A stretch of DNA of 39,085 bases from Clostridiales bacterium (GTDB lineage Bacteria; Bacillota; Clostridia; Christensenellales; JAISNN01): NCBI GenBank assembly GCA_031289755.1, contig JAITOU010000038.1:1-39085 (forward strand), written 5' to 3'. Numbering within the stretch: the first letter of the stretch is position 1; every line of letters starts with the position of its first letter. Made by a program: the position numbers and the translations under genes. The notes below the pieces were generated by a model. The model had not been told where the DNA came from, did not search any database, and worked only from the letters and a program-made list of their open reading frames with translations. Below, piece after piece: positions 6,805 through 16,094 of this stretch.

Positions 6805-8217
6805 TTGAGCAAATTTCAAAGCGATTTAACACAAGGCAACGTCGCAAAAAATCTCATACGTTTTTCACTGCCTTTTTTGGCGGCTAATTTTTTGCAGGCA
6901 ATGTACAATCTTTGCGACATGGTTATCGTGGGAAACTTCTTCGGTCCGGTAGGCGCATCGGCGGTCGGCATAGGCGGTCAGCTGACATTTTTGGTCATCA
7001 ATATAATAAGCGGTCTTGCCGTCGGCGGTACGGTCGTCATAGCGCAGCTCTTAGGCTCAAAACAAGACGATGCTCTCGGTAAGACTCTCGGCACAATCTT
7101 TACCCAATACGCGATAGCCGCCTTGATATTTACCGTTTTGATGTTTATCTTAAATCCTATCATACTCGGCGCGCTCACAAAAGAATCCCCCGATATCGTA
7201 TACAGCGAAGCTTTAAAATACGTCAATATATGTACCGCCGGAAATATATTTATCTTCGGCTACAACGCCGTAAGCGCGGTCTTGCGCGGTATGGGCGACT
7301 CGCGGCATCCGCTGATGTTTGTCGCGGTCGCGACCGTCGTCAATATTATACTCGACCTGATATTTGTCGGGCCGTTGGCTATGGGCGCGGCGGGAGCGGC
7401 TCTCGCCACTATTATCGCTCAGGCGATAAGCTTTGTAATGTCGATTATCTTTCTCAAAAAGAAAAACTTTGTCTTTGATTTCCGCTTAAAAAGTTTCAGA
7501 ATAGACAAAAGCATTTCGCGGCGTATACTCAAAATCGGTATTCCGGCATCTCTTCAAGGCGCGCTCGTCACCATATCCTTTATGGTGCTGACTTTTGTCG
7601 CGGACACCGTGGCGGACGTCGCGGGCACTACCGCTATAAGCGTAGTCGGCAAGATAAATTCGGTCGCCATATTGCCGGCTATCGCCATGCAAATGTCGGT
7701 GTCGTCGATAGCCGGTCAAAACTTCGGCGCAAACAAGCCTAAGCGCGCTTACAACACTATGCTGATAGCCATAGGCTTGACCTTTGCTTTTTCCCTGATG
7801 ATGTTCGCCATCGCAAATCTCATACCTAATCAAATAGTAAAGCTGTTTATCGGAAGCGAAACGACCGGGCTTACCGCCGAACAAGCCGCAAGATGTCTGA
7901 CGGACAGCGCGGCGTATTTAAAGAGTATGAGCTTGGATTATCTCGTCGTGGCAATCGTCTTTAATATAAGCGGACTTGCCATCGCTGCCGGTCAAACCTG
8001 GTTTTCTCTGCTGAGTGCGGTCATCAGCTCGCTCGCCTTCCGCATTCCCGCCGCTATACTTCTCGGTATCAAAATGCAGCTGGGAATGTCGGGTCTCGGC
8101 TACGCCGCGCCTATCGCGACAACAGGCGCGCTTATCGTCGGCATTGTCTATCTCGCTTCGGGCATATGGAAACGCAAACGCACCGACATAATCCCCCCCG
8201 CCTTGACGGACGCCTAA
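6805..8217 (+). CDS. MATE-family multidrug/Na+ antiporter
   Basis: 470 residues with about 12 transmembrane helices in two related halves, typical of MATE exporters (usually 440-470 residues). The N-terminal half has IRFSLPFLAANFLQAMYNLCDMVIVGNFFG, and the second half has a parallel opening after residue 230 (RILKIGIPASLQGALVTISF). MATE proteins export cationic drugs or metabolites in exchange for Na+ or H+. I chose the TTG at 6805 as start because GGAGGG lies seven bases upstream. An upstream in-frame TTG at 6781 would place that ribosome binding site inside the gene. Upstream lie duplicated promoter sequences and a long hairpin, which suggest regulated expression. The substrate cannot be inferred. 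Confidence 0.92.
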   Translation: MSKFQSDLTQGNVAKNLIRFSLPFLAANFLQAMYNLCDMVIVGNFFGPVGASAVGIGGQLTFLVINIISGLAVGGTVVIAQLLGSKQDDALGKTLGTIFTQYAIAALIFTVLMFILNPIILGALTKESPDIVYSEALKYVNICTAGNIFIFGYNAVSAVLRGMGDSRHPLMFVAVATVVNIILDLIFVGPLAMGAAGAALATIIAQAISFVMSIIFLKKKNFVFDFRLKSFRIDKSISRRILKIGIPASLQGALVTISFMVLTFVADTVADVAGTTAISVVGKINSVAILPAIAMQMSVSSIAGQNFGANKPKRAYNTMLIAIGLTFAFSLMMFAIANLIPNQIVKLFIGSETTGLTAEQAARCLTDSAAYLKSMSLDYLVVAIVFNISGLAIAAGQTWFSLLSAVISSLAFRIPAAILLGIKMQLGMSGLGYAAPIATTGALIVGIVYLASGIWKRKRTDIIPPALTDA

Positions 8218-8285
8218 AACTGCACGGCTTATGGTCCTGCCGCGTTAAAAGTCTAAATACGCACATATTTTAATTTTTATTTACA

Positions 8286-8309
8286 GAATTTGCATATTTA
8301 TGCAAATTC
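8286..8309. promoter_or_regulatory. Perfect inverted repeat between MATE and hth genes
   Basis: GAATTTGCATA (8286-8296) is the exact complement of 8299-8309. It lies about 75 bp before the -35 of the small HTH gene and about 70 bp after the MATE stop codon. No T-run follows directly, so an operator is as plausible as a terminator. Confidence 0.5.
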
Positions 8310-8382
8310 GTGCATAAAAAGAATATTTTTAAAAAAAAATCAAATTTTTTTTGTTTTTTTAAGAAAAATTTTTATAAAACAC

Positions 8383-8411
8383 TTGCCAAAAGATTTTTTC
8401 AGTGCTATAAT
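8383..8411 (+). promoter_or_regulatory. Promoter of the small XRE gene
   Basis: TTGCCA (8383-8388), a 17-bp spacer ending TGC, and TATAAT (8406-8411). This is a strong extended -10 promoter about 33 bases before the start codon. Confidence 0.85.
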
Positions 8412-8443
8412 AAACATATAAACTATCAATTGAGGTGACAAGT

Positions 8444-8635
8444 ATGAAATTTTCAGATGAAGTAAAGGCAGCACGTAAACAATTAAATATTTCTCAACAA
8501 CAATTATCGCGTGACTTGAACGTGAGCTTTGCAACCATCAATCGTTGGGAAGGCGGAAGAACTGAGCCTCAGCCGGCAATAAGAGACCTTTTCTATCAGT
8601 ATTGCAAAAAACGCAAAATCAAGTTTGAAGAATAA
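8444..8635 (+). CDS. Minimal XRE-family HTH protein
   Basis: 63 residues consisting of little more than one Cro/CI-type helix-turn-helix (EVKAARKQLNISQQQLSRDL, then VSFATINRWEGGRTEPQP) and a basic tail (KKRKIKFEE). The ATG at 8444 has GAGGTG seven bases upstream; starting at the GTG inside that sequence would destroy the binding site. It has its own strong promoter and terminator and stands alone between the MATE gene and convergent RNase Y. With no sensor domain it may need a partner or act constitutively. Its targets are unknown; the inverted repeat at 8286-8309 is a candidate autoregulatory site. Confidence 0.85.
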   Translation: MKFSDEVKAARKQLNISQQQLSRDLNVSFATINRWEGGRTEPQPAIRDLFYQYCKKRKIKFEE

Positions 8636-8671
8636 TCATTGCTTTGAGAAATGAGTGTTTGCCCTTCAAAA

Positions 8672-8709
8672 AAATATTACCGGAGTTTTTATTCCGGTAA
8701 TATTTTTTT
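8672..8709 (+). terminator. Intrinsic terminator of the small XRE gene
   Basis: A perfect 13-bp stem (8672-8684 with 8693-8705) with an 8-base loop runs into a T-tract. It sits 36 bases after the stop codon. Confidence 0.9.
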
Positions 8710-8722
8710 ATGGAATGACATC

Positions 8723-8760
8723 AAAAAAATTGCAGGGGTTCTCTTCCCTGCAATTTTTTT
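8723..8760 (-). terminator. Intrinsic terminator of rny (bidirectional)
   Basis: A 14-bp stem (8724-8737 with 8746-8759), G+C-rich at the loop end (GCAGGG/CCCTGC), with A-run and T-run on the two sides. On the minus strand it lies 17 bases past the RNase Y stop codon. Confidence 0.9.
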
Positions 8761-8776
8761 ATTGTTTTTCAAAAAC

Positions 8777-10408
8777 TTATTTCGCGTATTCTATGCTTCT
8801 CAGCTCTCTTATGACGTTGACCTTTATCTGTCCTGGATAGTCAAGCTCGTTTTCGAGCCTGTGGGCTATCTCTTTTGCAAGGAAGACGGTTGTGCTGTCG
8901 TCAACCTCGTTCGGTTTGACTATGACTCTGATTTCGCGTCCCGCCTGTATTGCGTAGGATTGCTCGACGCCGGTAAATGAGTTTGCGATGTCTTCGAGTT
9001 TTTCAAGCCGTTTTACATAGTTTTCGACCGATTCGCGTCTTGCACCCGGTCTTGCGCCCGATATTGCGTCCGCCGCCTGTACGAGAATAGCTTCGATAGA
9101 CTCGGCTTGCACCTCGCCGTGATGAGCGGCTATACAGTGTACGATTTCTTTTGTTTCCTTGTATTTCTTTGCCAAATCGACGCCTATCTGTATGTGAGTT
9201 CCCTCTACGGTACTGTCAACGGCTTTGCCTATGTCGTGCAAAAGTCCCGCGCGCTTGGCTATCTTGACGTCTGCACCCAGCTCCGCCGCCATAGCTCCGG
9301 CAAGGTTTGCGACCTCAAGCGAATGGTTGAGAACATTTTGTCCGTAGCTTGTACGGTATTTTAAACGCCCTATGAGCTTGATAATCTCGGGATGGAGTCC
9401 GAAGATCCCCATATCGTAAGCCGCCGTTTCTCCGGCTTCCTTGATAGAAACGTCGATGTCCTTTTTGACTCTTTCGACCATTTCCTCTATGCGTGCCGGG
9501 TGGATTCTGCCGTCGGCGATGAGTTTTTCTAAGGTTACTCTCGCCACTTCGCGTCTTACCGGGTCAAAGCCCGACAGCGTAACGACGTCCGGCGTGTCGT
9601 CTATGATAAGGTCTACGCCCGTCGCGCTCTCTAACGCTCTGATGTTTCTGCCGACTCTGCCGATAATACGACCTTTTAGCTCGTCGTTCGGGAGCGATAC
9701 GACCGAAACGGTTATCTCCGACGCATGGTCGGTGGCGCATCTCTGTATGGCAAGTCCGACAATCTCTTTGGCTCTCTTTAAGCCCTCTTCCTTCGCGTTG
9801 TTTTCGATTTCCTTGACGATGTTGACGGCGTCTTTTTTTGCTTCTTCGGCAAGCGATTCGATAAGACGGTCTTTGGCTTCCTGCTTAGTCAAATCCGCGA
9901 CCTTTTCAAGCTCCGCTATCATTTTTTCGTGAGCGCGACCAAGCTCGGCTTCGACGGCGGTCAAATCGGATTCTTTTTTGAGAATGTCCTGTTTGAGCTT
10001 GTCTACGGCGTCTCTTTTTTGGTCTAATTGCTGTTCCTTTCTTGTAATTGCTTCGTCTTTTTTGTCAAGAGCTTCTTCTTTTTGAAGAATTCTTGCTTCT
10101 GTTTTTTGGATTTCGTTTCTTCTTTCTTTGTTTTCTCTTTCTCTTTCTTTCGATTCCCGTTCTAATTCCGCTTTTAACTTTTGCTGTTCGTCTTTTGCCT
10201 CGAGCAAAGCTTCTTTTCTTAAATTTTTCGCTTCGTTTCTGGCTTCATCTCTGAGTTTTTCAGCTTCTTGTTTTGCCGAGCCTATTTCGCTTTTGGATAG
10301 CTTTTTCAGTACGAAAAAGCATCCTGCCGCTCCTATAAGAAGAGCGACTATAATTAATGCAACGGCAAGTCCGTCAATCGCGGAAGTAACGGCAGAATAA
10401 TGTAGCAT
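8777..10408 (-). CDS. rny: Ribonuclease Y
   Basis: 543 residues, slightly longer than the usual 510-525. Order of domains: one N-terminal membrane anchor (about residues 13-34), a long Lys/Glu-rich coiled coil (about 40-200), a KH RNA-binding domain ([20 protein letters not shown]) and an HD phosphohydrolase domain ([10 protein letters not shown], then LLHDIGKA). RNase Y starts mRNA decay by endonucleolytic cuts at the inner membrane surface and replaces RNase E in many Bacillota. All signature motifs are intact. The start at 10408 has GGAGG eight bases upstream. A perfect promoter and a leader of about 100 bases precede it, and it is transcribed alone. Confidence 0.97.
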   Translation of the reverse strand: MLHYSAVTSAIDGLAVALIIVALLIGAAGCFFVLKKLSKSEIGSAKQEAEKLRDEARNEAKNLRKEALLEAKDEQQKLKAELERESKERERENKERRNEIQKTEARILQKEEALDKKDEAITRKEQQLDQKRDAVDKLKQDILKKESDLTAVEAELGRAHEKMIAELEKVADLTKQEAKDRLIESLAEEAKKDAVNIVKEIENNAKEEGLKRAKEIVGLAIQRCATDHASEITVSVVSLPNDELKGRIIGRVGRNIRALESATGVDLIIDDTPDVVTLSGFDPVRREVARVTLEKLIADGRIHPARIEEMVERVKKDIDVSIKEAGETAAYDMGIFGLHPEIIKLIGRLKYRTSYGQNVLNHSLEVANLAGAMAAELGADVKIAKRAGLLHDIGKAVDSTVEGTHIQIGVDLAKKYKETKEIVHCIAAHHGEVQAESIEAILVQAADAISGARPGARRESVENYVKRLEKLEDIANSFTGVEQSYAIQAGREIRVIVKPNEVDDSTTVFLAKEIAHRLENELDYPGQIKVNVIRELRSIEYAK

Positions 10409-10512
10409 TGTTACTTCCTCCGTGAATTAAATTTAATTATTAGAATTTGACTTCCGTCTTCACGCTATCTCCCTAATAAATCAAACGCGTTTTCGGAAAC
10501 AAATTTGTATTA

Positions 10513-10541
10513 ATTATATATTAACCGGAAGCGGTTGTCAA
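10513..10541 (-). promoter_or_regulatory. Consensus promoter of rny
   Basis: On the minus strand, TTGACA (10541-10536), a 17-bp spacer and TATAAT (10518-10513), a perfect sigma-A promoter. A separate short palindrome TACAATTTATTGTA lies upstream at 10581-10594. Confidence 0.9.
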
Positions 10542-10608
10542 GTATTATTTGAATATTTTGTGTGTTTATATGTACTATTATACAATTTATTGTATGTGCG
10601 GAGCAAAA

Positions 10609-13296
10609 TCACACGCCGATATTTTTTAATTTGAAGATTTTGTAAAAGAATTTTCTCGCAATATTCGCCGCAATCGCTCCGAAGGAGAGCAGCCAAATAA
10701 ACAGCAATTCATAAGCCGAAAGTCCGTTTGTCCTGAAAATTTGTCCGCCGTAATACAAAATGACGACCTGAACGAGCGTAACCGCGCCCATAATGATGAT
10801 AAAGGGCTTATTTCCCGCTATATGGTCGGCGAGATTTACCGAATCCGTGCGCGCACAAAAGCTGTTTAATATGCCCATAAACATAAACAATCCGAAAAAC
10901 GCGGTATAAAAGCGTACATTTCTGTTATAATAGAAAATTTTCCCGACAAAATCGCTGTTCAAAAACCACATACATATCAAGACTGAAAAAGCTCCGCCCA
11001 AAATGATTTCGAGCCACATATATTTGTTGATTATTTTTTCGTCGCGGCGTTTTGGCGGCTCTTTCATGTATTGTTTGAGCGGCGGCTCTCCGCCGAATGC
11101 CAGCCCGGCTAAGGTGTCCATGACCATATTTATCCACAATATCTGCACAACGGTTATAGGCGAAGCTATCCCGAAAAGCGGAGCGAGCATCGATATCCCC
11201 ATAGCGCAAAAATTCAGAGTGAGCTGAAAGATGATAAATTTTCTTATACTCTTAAAAATCGTTCTGCCGTAACGCACGGCCTTTGCGATAGACAAAAGGT
11301 TGTCGTCCATTATGACTATATCTCCGGCTTCCTTAGCGACCTCCGTTCCGCTTCCCATCGCAAAGCTGACGTCGGCTCTCTTTAAAGCCGGAGCGTCGTT
11401 GACGCCGTCGCCCGTCATTCCTGCGACAAGCCCTGCGCTCTGCGCTATCCTGACAAGGCGGCTCTTGTCCGACGGCAAGGCTCTCGCTAAGACGCGCAGG
11501 TTAGGCAGGACTTTTTTTACCTGAGCGTCGGTAAGCCCGTTAAGCTCGTCGGACGTCATGACCACGGGATTTTTTATATCGAATAAGCCGACCTCTCCGG
11601 CTATGGCTTCGGCAGTCTTTTTTGCGTCGCCCGTTATCATGACTATCTGTATTCCGGCGGTCTGTATCTGCTTTACGCCTTCACGCGCTTCTTCTCTGAT
11701 GTCGTCGCGGACCGACACTATCCCTATCAGACGCAGATTTTTAAAGGCGGACGGTTTGAGCGTGTCGGTCGATACGGCGACCGCAATAATTCTGAAAGCG
11801 TTTTTTTGCATATCGGCGATTCTCTCTTCGATGAGCCTGCGCTTGACAAAGGTTTTTGTTTCGCCGTCCGCGTCGATATATTCGCTGCAATAAGGCAATA
11901 TCATTTCGGGCGCACCCTTAATCAACGTAAAGCCGTTCTTTTCTCCCTTGCAAATTTTTGAGCCTTTTAACTCCGTCGCCATATACTTCAAGTCCGAAGA
12001 AAAAGGAATGACATTTGTGTAGCGCACGCCGTTCTCGGCTACCGAATGTCTTTCGGCGTATTCCATTAGAGTGCGGTCCGTGGAATTGCCGCCTACTGCG
12101 ACTCCGCCCGATACCGACGACGAATTGTTGTAAAACAAGGAATGATGCAGGTACAGCCACAGCGAACGCGAATACAATGCGTCGCCGCTATTCCAAAGCC
12201 GTCCTTCTCCGTCGGTAAAGCCCGTGACGTGGAGCTTGCCTTCCGTCAGCGTACCGGTCTTGTCGCAAAACAAGATGTTTAAGCTGCCTGCCGTTTCTAT
12301 TCCGACAAGCTTGCGCACTATTACGTTGTCCTTCATCATTTTTTTCATATTCGACGTCAAAACTACGGTTATCATCATAGGCAAGCCTTCCGGCACAGCC
12401 ATGACTATCACCGTGACGGCGAGAGTAACGGCATACAAAAGCTTTGTGACTACGGTGTATTTGTCGGATAAAAACGCGCTTATAAGGATAGGGTCAAAGC
12501 TGTTTTCGATTATTACCGCATTAAAAAGATAAGCGAGAGCGACAAGCGCCGCGCCGATATAGCCAAAACGGCTTATGCTCTTTGCCAGCTCGTTTAACCG
12601 CTCCTTCATAGGACTCGAACCGTTGCTTTCCTGCAATTCTCCCGCAAGCTTCCCATAAAAGGTCTTGTCGCCTACGGCGGTAACTGTCATTATTCCTTCG
12701 CCGGAGCATACGACCGTACCGCTAAAAAGGCGGTTTTTATTAAAAAAATCACCTTCGGCGATATATTCGCCCACCCCCTTATACGCCGTCTTTTGCGCTT
12801 CGCGGCTCTCGCCGTTTAAGGATGATTGGTCCGCATCCAGAGCGCCTTCGGTCAGATAACCGTCGGCAGGCACTCTGTCGCCCGCTTGAAGCTTTACATA
12901 ATCTCCCACGACTATTTCCGTCACGGGCAATTCCGAAACGACGCCGCTTCTTATCACCCTGCACGTTATCCTTGCCGCCTCCGCTTGAAGCTTTTTAAAA
13001 GCCGCTTCGCTGCCGAGTTCACTGACCGTAGACACAACAGTCGCTATCAAAATCGCCGCCGCTATTATCGCCGTCTCGTACCATTCGGAATTTTTAAACA
13101 AAAATATCACGTTTATTCCGAGAGCAATGAGCAAAATTTTTATGAGCGGGTCGCCGAAGTTTTCTAAAAGCTTCAAAAAAAAGCCCTTGCTTTTCCTTTT
13201 GCTTATTATATTTTCGCCGTAAAGCCGCTTCGATTCTCTGACCGCCTCCCCGTTCAAGCCGTAGGGAATAATTCCGTGTCCGTTAAACCTAAGCAT
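10609..13296 (-). CDS. P-type Ca2+-transporting ATPase, PMCA-like (type IIB pattern)
   Basis: 895 residues. It has the actuator motif LNGESR, the M4 motif VPEGLP, the phosphorylation site DKTGTLTEG (D345), and the hinge motif MTGDGVNDAPALKRADVSFAMG. About ten membrane helices are expected. In M6 the sequence NMVMDTLAGLAFGGEPP resembles plasma-membrane Ca2+ pumps (N..MD) rather than SERCA (N..TD), and MKKMMKDNVIVRKL after M4 is also PMCA-like. This predicts Ca2+ export at one transport site; ion specificity is inferred. I chose the ATG at 13296 because AGGAGGG lies nine bases upstream. The frame is open another 29 codons, but that stretch is not family-like. No N- or C-terminal calmodulin-type extension is present. 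Confidence 0.92.
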   Translation of the reverse strand: MLRFNGHGIIPYGLNGEAVRESKRLYGENIISKRKSKGFFLKLLENFGDPLIKILLIALGINVIFLFKNSEWYETAIIAAAILIATVVSTVSELGSEAAFKKLQAEAARITCRVIRSGVVSELPVTEIVVGDYVKLQAGDRVPADGYLTEGALDADQSSLNGESREAQKTAYKGVGEYIAEGDFFNKNRLFSGTVVCSGEGIMTVTAVGDKTFYGKLAGELQESNGSSPMKERLNELAKSISRFGYIGAALVALAYLFNAVIIENSFDPILISAFLSDKYTVVTKLLYAVTLAVTVIVMAVPEGLPMMITVVLTSNMKKMMKDNVIVRKLVGIETAGSLNILFCDKTGTLTEGKLHVTGFTDGEGRLWNSGDALYSRSLWLYLHHSLFYNNSSSVSGGVAVGGNSTDRTLMEYAERHSVAENGVRYTNVIPFSSDLKYMATELKGSKICKGEKNGFTLIKGAPEMILPYCSEYIDADGETKTFVKRRLIEERIADMQKNAFRIIAVAVSTDTLKPSAFKNLRLIGIVSVRDDIREEAREGVKQIQTAGIQIVMITGDAKKTAEAIAGEVGLFDIKNPVVMTSDELNGLTDAQVKKVLPNLRVLARALPSDKSRLVRIAQSAGLVAGMTGDGVNDAPALKRADVSFAMGSGTEVAKEAGDIVIMDDNLLSIAKAVRYGRTIFKSIRKFIIFQLTLNFCAMGISMLAPLFGIASPITVVQILWINMVMDTLAGLAFGGEPPLKQYMKEPPKRRDEKIINKYMWLEIILGGAFSVLICMWFLNSDFVGKIFYYNRNVRFYTAFFGLFMFMGILNSFCARTDSVNLADHIAGNKPFIIIMGAVTLVQVVILYYGGQIFRTNGLSAYELLFIWLLSFGAIAANIARKFFYKIFKLKNIGV

Positions 13297-13411
13297 TCTT
13301 GCAATCCCTCCTATCCCCTTAGCGTCAAAACCCCGTCCGACGCGTAAACCTTTCCTATAAAAAACTCTATTACCGTAAAACAATAATCCAATCTATAAAA
13401 ATTTTATTCAA

Positions 13412-13439
13412 AAAAAAAGCCGTTAGTACGGCTTTTTTT
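13412..13439. terminator. Intrinsic terminator between the ABC transporter and Ca2+ ATPase genes
   Basis: GCCGT/ACGGC stem with a TAGT loop, flanked by a seven-A run and a seven-T run (12 bp in all). For minus-strand transcription it ends the ABC/FtsX message about 95 bases after its stop codon, so the ATPase should have its own promoter downstream. No convincing promoter was found for it. Confidence 0.85.
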
Positions 13440-13532
13440 GTCAATAATGCTATTTTGTTTTTTATTGAAACGGAGTTAAACTGAATTTATGTATTTTTAA
13501 GAACGGCAATAAGTAAAATGTATTTATTAGAT

Positions 13533-16013
13533 TTATTTTCTGTTTTCGCTTTTTATAATAGATATAGGCTGTGTCAAATACAATTTGACAAGCGGAACGG
13601 CCGCAGATAAAACCACAAATAACATAGATACGGCAAAGGTCAATATAAAATCCGTCGGGCTTACGCCGAAAAATATTATGCCTGAATTTATTCTTTCGGC
13701 AAAATCCAGATTGATACCTTTCATCAAAAGCAGGGACGGCAATATAGAAACGGCAAAAGCGGCGGCGGCAAGCACAATCATTTCAAAGCCGAATATCATA
13801 GAATTGTCAATATTCCGCGCCCCGAGCGATTTTAGCACCCCTAACTTATAGCGGTTTTTCTTAACCGAAGAGAATGTAAAGAGAAAAATCCCGGCAATTC
13901 CGGCAACGGCGACGACGACGACGATTTTGTAAGCAAAATCCTTGACGCTCTGCATATAAGAGTCGGCTTCTATGACCAAAATACTGTACACGGTATAATC
14001 GGTATAATCTTCGTAGTAATGATTTTGCTCATAAAACTCGCCGCTTTTTTCTTCTATGACAAAAAGGTCCAAAACCTTTTTGTTTACGTTCCAATCCTTC
14101 CCCAACGAAATATAGATTTGTCGGAAAGAACCGTTTTGATTAACAATATCTCTTTTATTATAGAATAATAATGTATCTTCGTTTTCAGGCTCGTCGTCCG
14201 TTATGCCTATTATTCTGACACCGAAAGAAGAAATTGTACTCACGTCTAAACTCTGATCATAATTATACATTCGTAAAATAATAGAATATTGGTCAAATAT
14301 GCCTTGTCTAATTTCAGGTGTCAATGTGCTTTTGTCTATACCTAACATCGTTGATAATTGATTCTCGGTTATTATAATCCCTACCATACTGTCAGCATCC
14401 GCCGCAGTTTCCGTATAATGCACGTCCGGTAGTTCGTCATAAAATTTTATCCTTTCGATATTGCCTGCGCTTGCAATTTCTTCATCATATCTGTTGTAAA
14501 ATCCGGTCTGCAATAGAGATAAATAATTCGTTTCATTTTGAAGCTCTGTGATAAAAGCGGGCTTACAATATACGGTTTGCAAGGTCGCAAAATACGTTCT
14601 TTCAAAATCATAATAATCTTTGCCGTCCGTAACATATGAATATTGAGCGTAATTGCTTTTTAAAATGCCGCTTATCTTCATGTTCAATCCCGTATGTCCG
14701 TCCGTTAGCTCTTTACCCACCATTTGTTCCATCGTGATACCTGTAAAGATCCGATATTCCAACAGATTATAAGCCATAAAGTCATATATCAAAACTTCAT
14801 TATCGTTTCTCGGTTTTTCTCCGTATAAGAGCGGCTGATAAAAGGTCGAAAAATCGTCAATCTCGACGGCTTCTCTAAAACTTGTCAGGTTAAAATAATT
14901 GTCTTTATATTCTATATTTCCGCCGTAAAAATCTTTGAATAATTTATTAAAATAATATGTCGGATAAAAGTCCGCCTTATCATCTACTTTTTGTTTCAGT
15001 ACGCCTATATCTTCTTTTTTTACGTCTTCATAATAAAGTGCCGAATTTCCAATCATTCCGTTCGGCGTATTGATGACGCGTTGATTGTATTTTGTCACTT
15101 GAAAAACATAAAAATCGTTATTTCTCAAAGTTTTTACAAAGGCGTCCTGAGCGTCATACCGCGACAATCCGTAAAAATCGGAAAACAACGTAAATGCCGT
15201 AACCAACAAAATAAATATTCCGATTGCGCTTATTTTCGATTTCCGAAGATTATCGGCGGCTAACAGCGCGGCGTTTTTGAAACCGATATGATGATATTTC
15301 TTTTCGGCTTTTTTGACCGGCTCCGAGACGACGGCAGAGAGCGTTATATCTTCCGCGACCTCTCCGTCCTTCATTTTTATGATTCTGTCGGCGTAATTTT
15401 TTGCTATATCCTCGTCGTGCGTGACAATAATTACAGCCTTTTCTTTTGAAATGTCTTTAAGGACGTTTATTATTTCATCCGAAGTTTTACTGTCGAGATT
15501 GCCCGTCGGCTCGTCGCAAAATATTACGGGAGATTCCTTTGCTAAGGCTCTCGCGATAGCGACGCGCTGCTGCTGTCCGCCGCTAAGCTCGGAGATTTTC
15601 CTGCCGCCGATGTCGGACAACCCGACCCTTTCTAAGGCTTTGCGAGCGCGTTTTTCAACAATATTCTTATCCTTTTCTTGAAATTTGACGGCTAATTTTA
15701 TGTTCTCGATGACCGAATAATCGTTGAGAAGATTGTAATCCTGAAAAATAAATCCCGTCTCATAGCTTCTAAAAAAATCGTACTCGGTATTTTTCATATC
15801 CGCGATATTTTTTCCGTCAAAATAAATCTCTCCCGTCGTCGGCTTGTCCAAAGCCCCTATGAGATTTAGAAGCGTAGTCTTGCCGCTTCCGCTCTTGCCT
15901 ATGACGGCTACAAAACCGCAAGCGGCAAACTCCAAATTTATATTATTCAGTGCTTTGACCTTGACTTTTTGACCGGTGACGTATTCCTTTCCTATATTTA
16001 TCAGCTTAATCAT
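13533..16013 (-). CDS. Fused ABC transporter: MacB/LolD-type ATPase plus FtsX-like permease
   Basis: 826 residues. The N-terminal ATPase has Walker A GKSGSGKT (39-46), signature LSGGQQQR (143-150) and Walker [13 protein letters not shown] (163-174). It belongs to the MacB/LolD/BceA class. After residue 250 one membrane helix leads to an extracytoplasmic domain of about 400 residues. The C terminus has three helices typical of FtsX/MacB permeases, with [22 protein letters not shown] between the first two. Such transporters act by mechanotransmission, handling peptides, antibiotics or envelope enzymes instead of pumping through a channel. ATPase and permease are usually separate genes in Bacillota, so the fusion is notable. 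The start at 16013 follows AAAGGAG by six bases. No two-component system is adjacent, so a bacitracin-type sensing role is not supported. Confidence 0.9.
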   Translation of the reverse strand: MIKLINIGKEYVTGQKVKVKALNNINLEFAACGFVAVIGKSGSGKTTLLNLIGALDKPTTGEIYFDGKNIADMKNTEYDFFRSYETGFIFQDYNLLNDYSVIENIKLAVKFQEKDKNIVEKRARKALERVGLSDIGGRKISELSGGQQQRVAIARALAKESPVIFCDEPTGNLDSKTSDEIINVLKDISKEKAVIIVTHDEDIAKNYADRIIKMKDGEVAEDITLSAVVSEPVKKAEKKYHHIGFKNAALLAADNLRKSKISAIGIFILLVTAFTLFSDFYGLSRYDAQDAFVKTLRNNDFYVFQVTKYNQRVINTPNGMIGNSALYYEDVKKEDIGVLKQKVDDKADFYPTYYFNKLFKDFYGGNIEYKDNYFNLTSFREAVEIDDFSTFYQPLLYGEKPRNDNEVLIYDFMAYNLLEYRIFTGITMEQMVGKELTDGHTGLNMKISGILKSNYAQYSYVTDGKDYYDFERTYFATLQTVYCKPAFITELQNETNYLSLLQTGFYNRYDEEIASAGNIERIKFYDELPDVHYTETAADADSMVGIIITENQLSTMLGIDKSTLTPEIRQGIFDQYSIILRMYNYDQSLDVSTISSFGVRIIGITDDEPENEDTLLFYNKRDIVNQNGSFRQIYISLGKDWNVNKKVLDLFVIEEKSGEFYEQNHYYEDYTDYTVYSILVIEADSYMQSVKDFAYKIVVVVAVAGIAGIFLFTFSSVKKNRYKLGVLKSLGARNIDNSMIFGFEMIVLAAAAFAVSILPSLLLMKGINLDFAERINSGIIFFGVSPTDFILTFAVSMLFVVLSAAVPLVKLYLTQPISIIKSENRK

Positions 16014-16031
16014 TTGTCGCTCCTTTATTTT

Positions 16032-16059
16032 AAAAGCGGTCAAAAAGAATCAACCGCTT
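16032..16059 (-). terminator. Possible terminator or attenuator after the GH20 gene
   Basis: AAAAGCGGT (16032-16040) pairs with ACCGCTT (16053-16059), and on the minus strand it runs into TTTTAAAAT. It lies between the GH20 stop codon and the ABC ribosome binding site, so it may only reduce read-through. Confidence 0.5.
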
Positions 16060-16094
16060 AAAAAACACTCAAATAATTTGCTATATGTCCGTCG

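Noticed and set aside
10581..10594. Short palindrome TACAATTTATTGTA between the Ca2+ ATPase and rny
   Set aside because: Too short and AT-rich to call an operator; it lies upstream of the rny promoter without other support.
13297..13383. Longer N terminus for the Ca2+ ATPase starting at 13383
   Set aside because: The AGGAGGG ribosome binding site nine bases before the ATG at 13296 would lie inside the gene, and the extra 29 residues do not look like P-type ATPase sequence.
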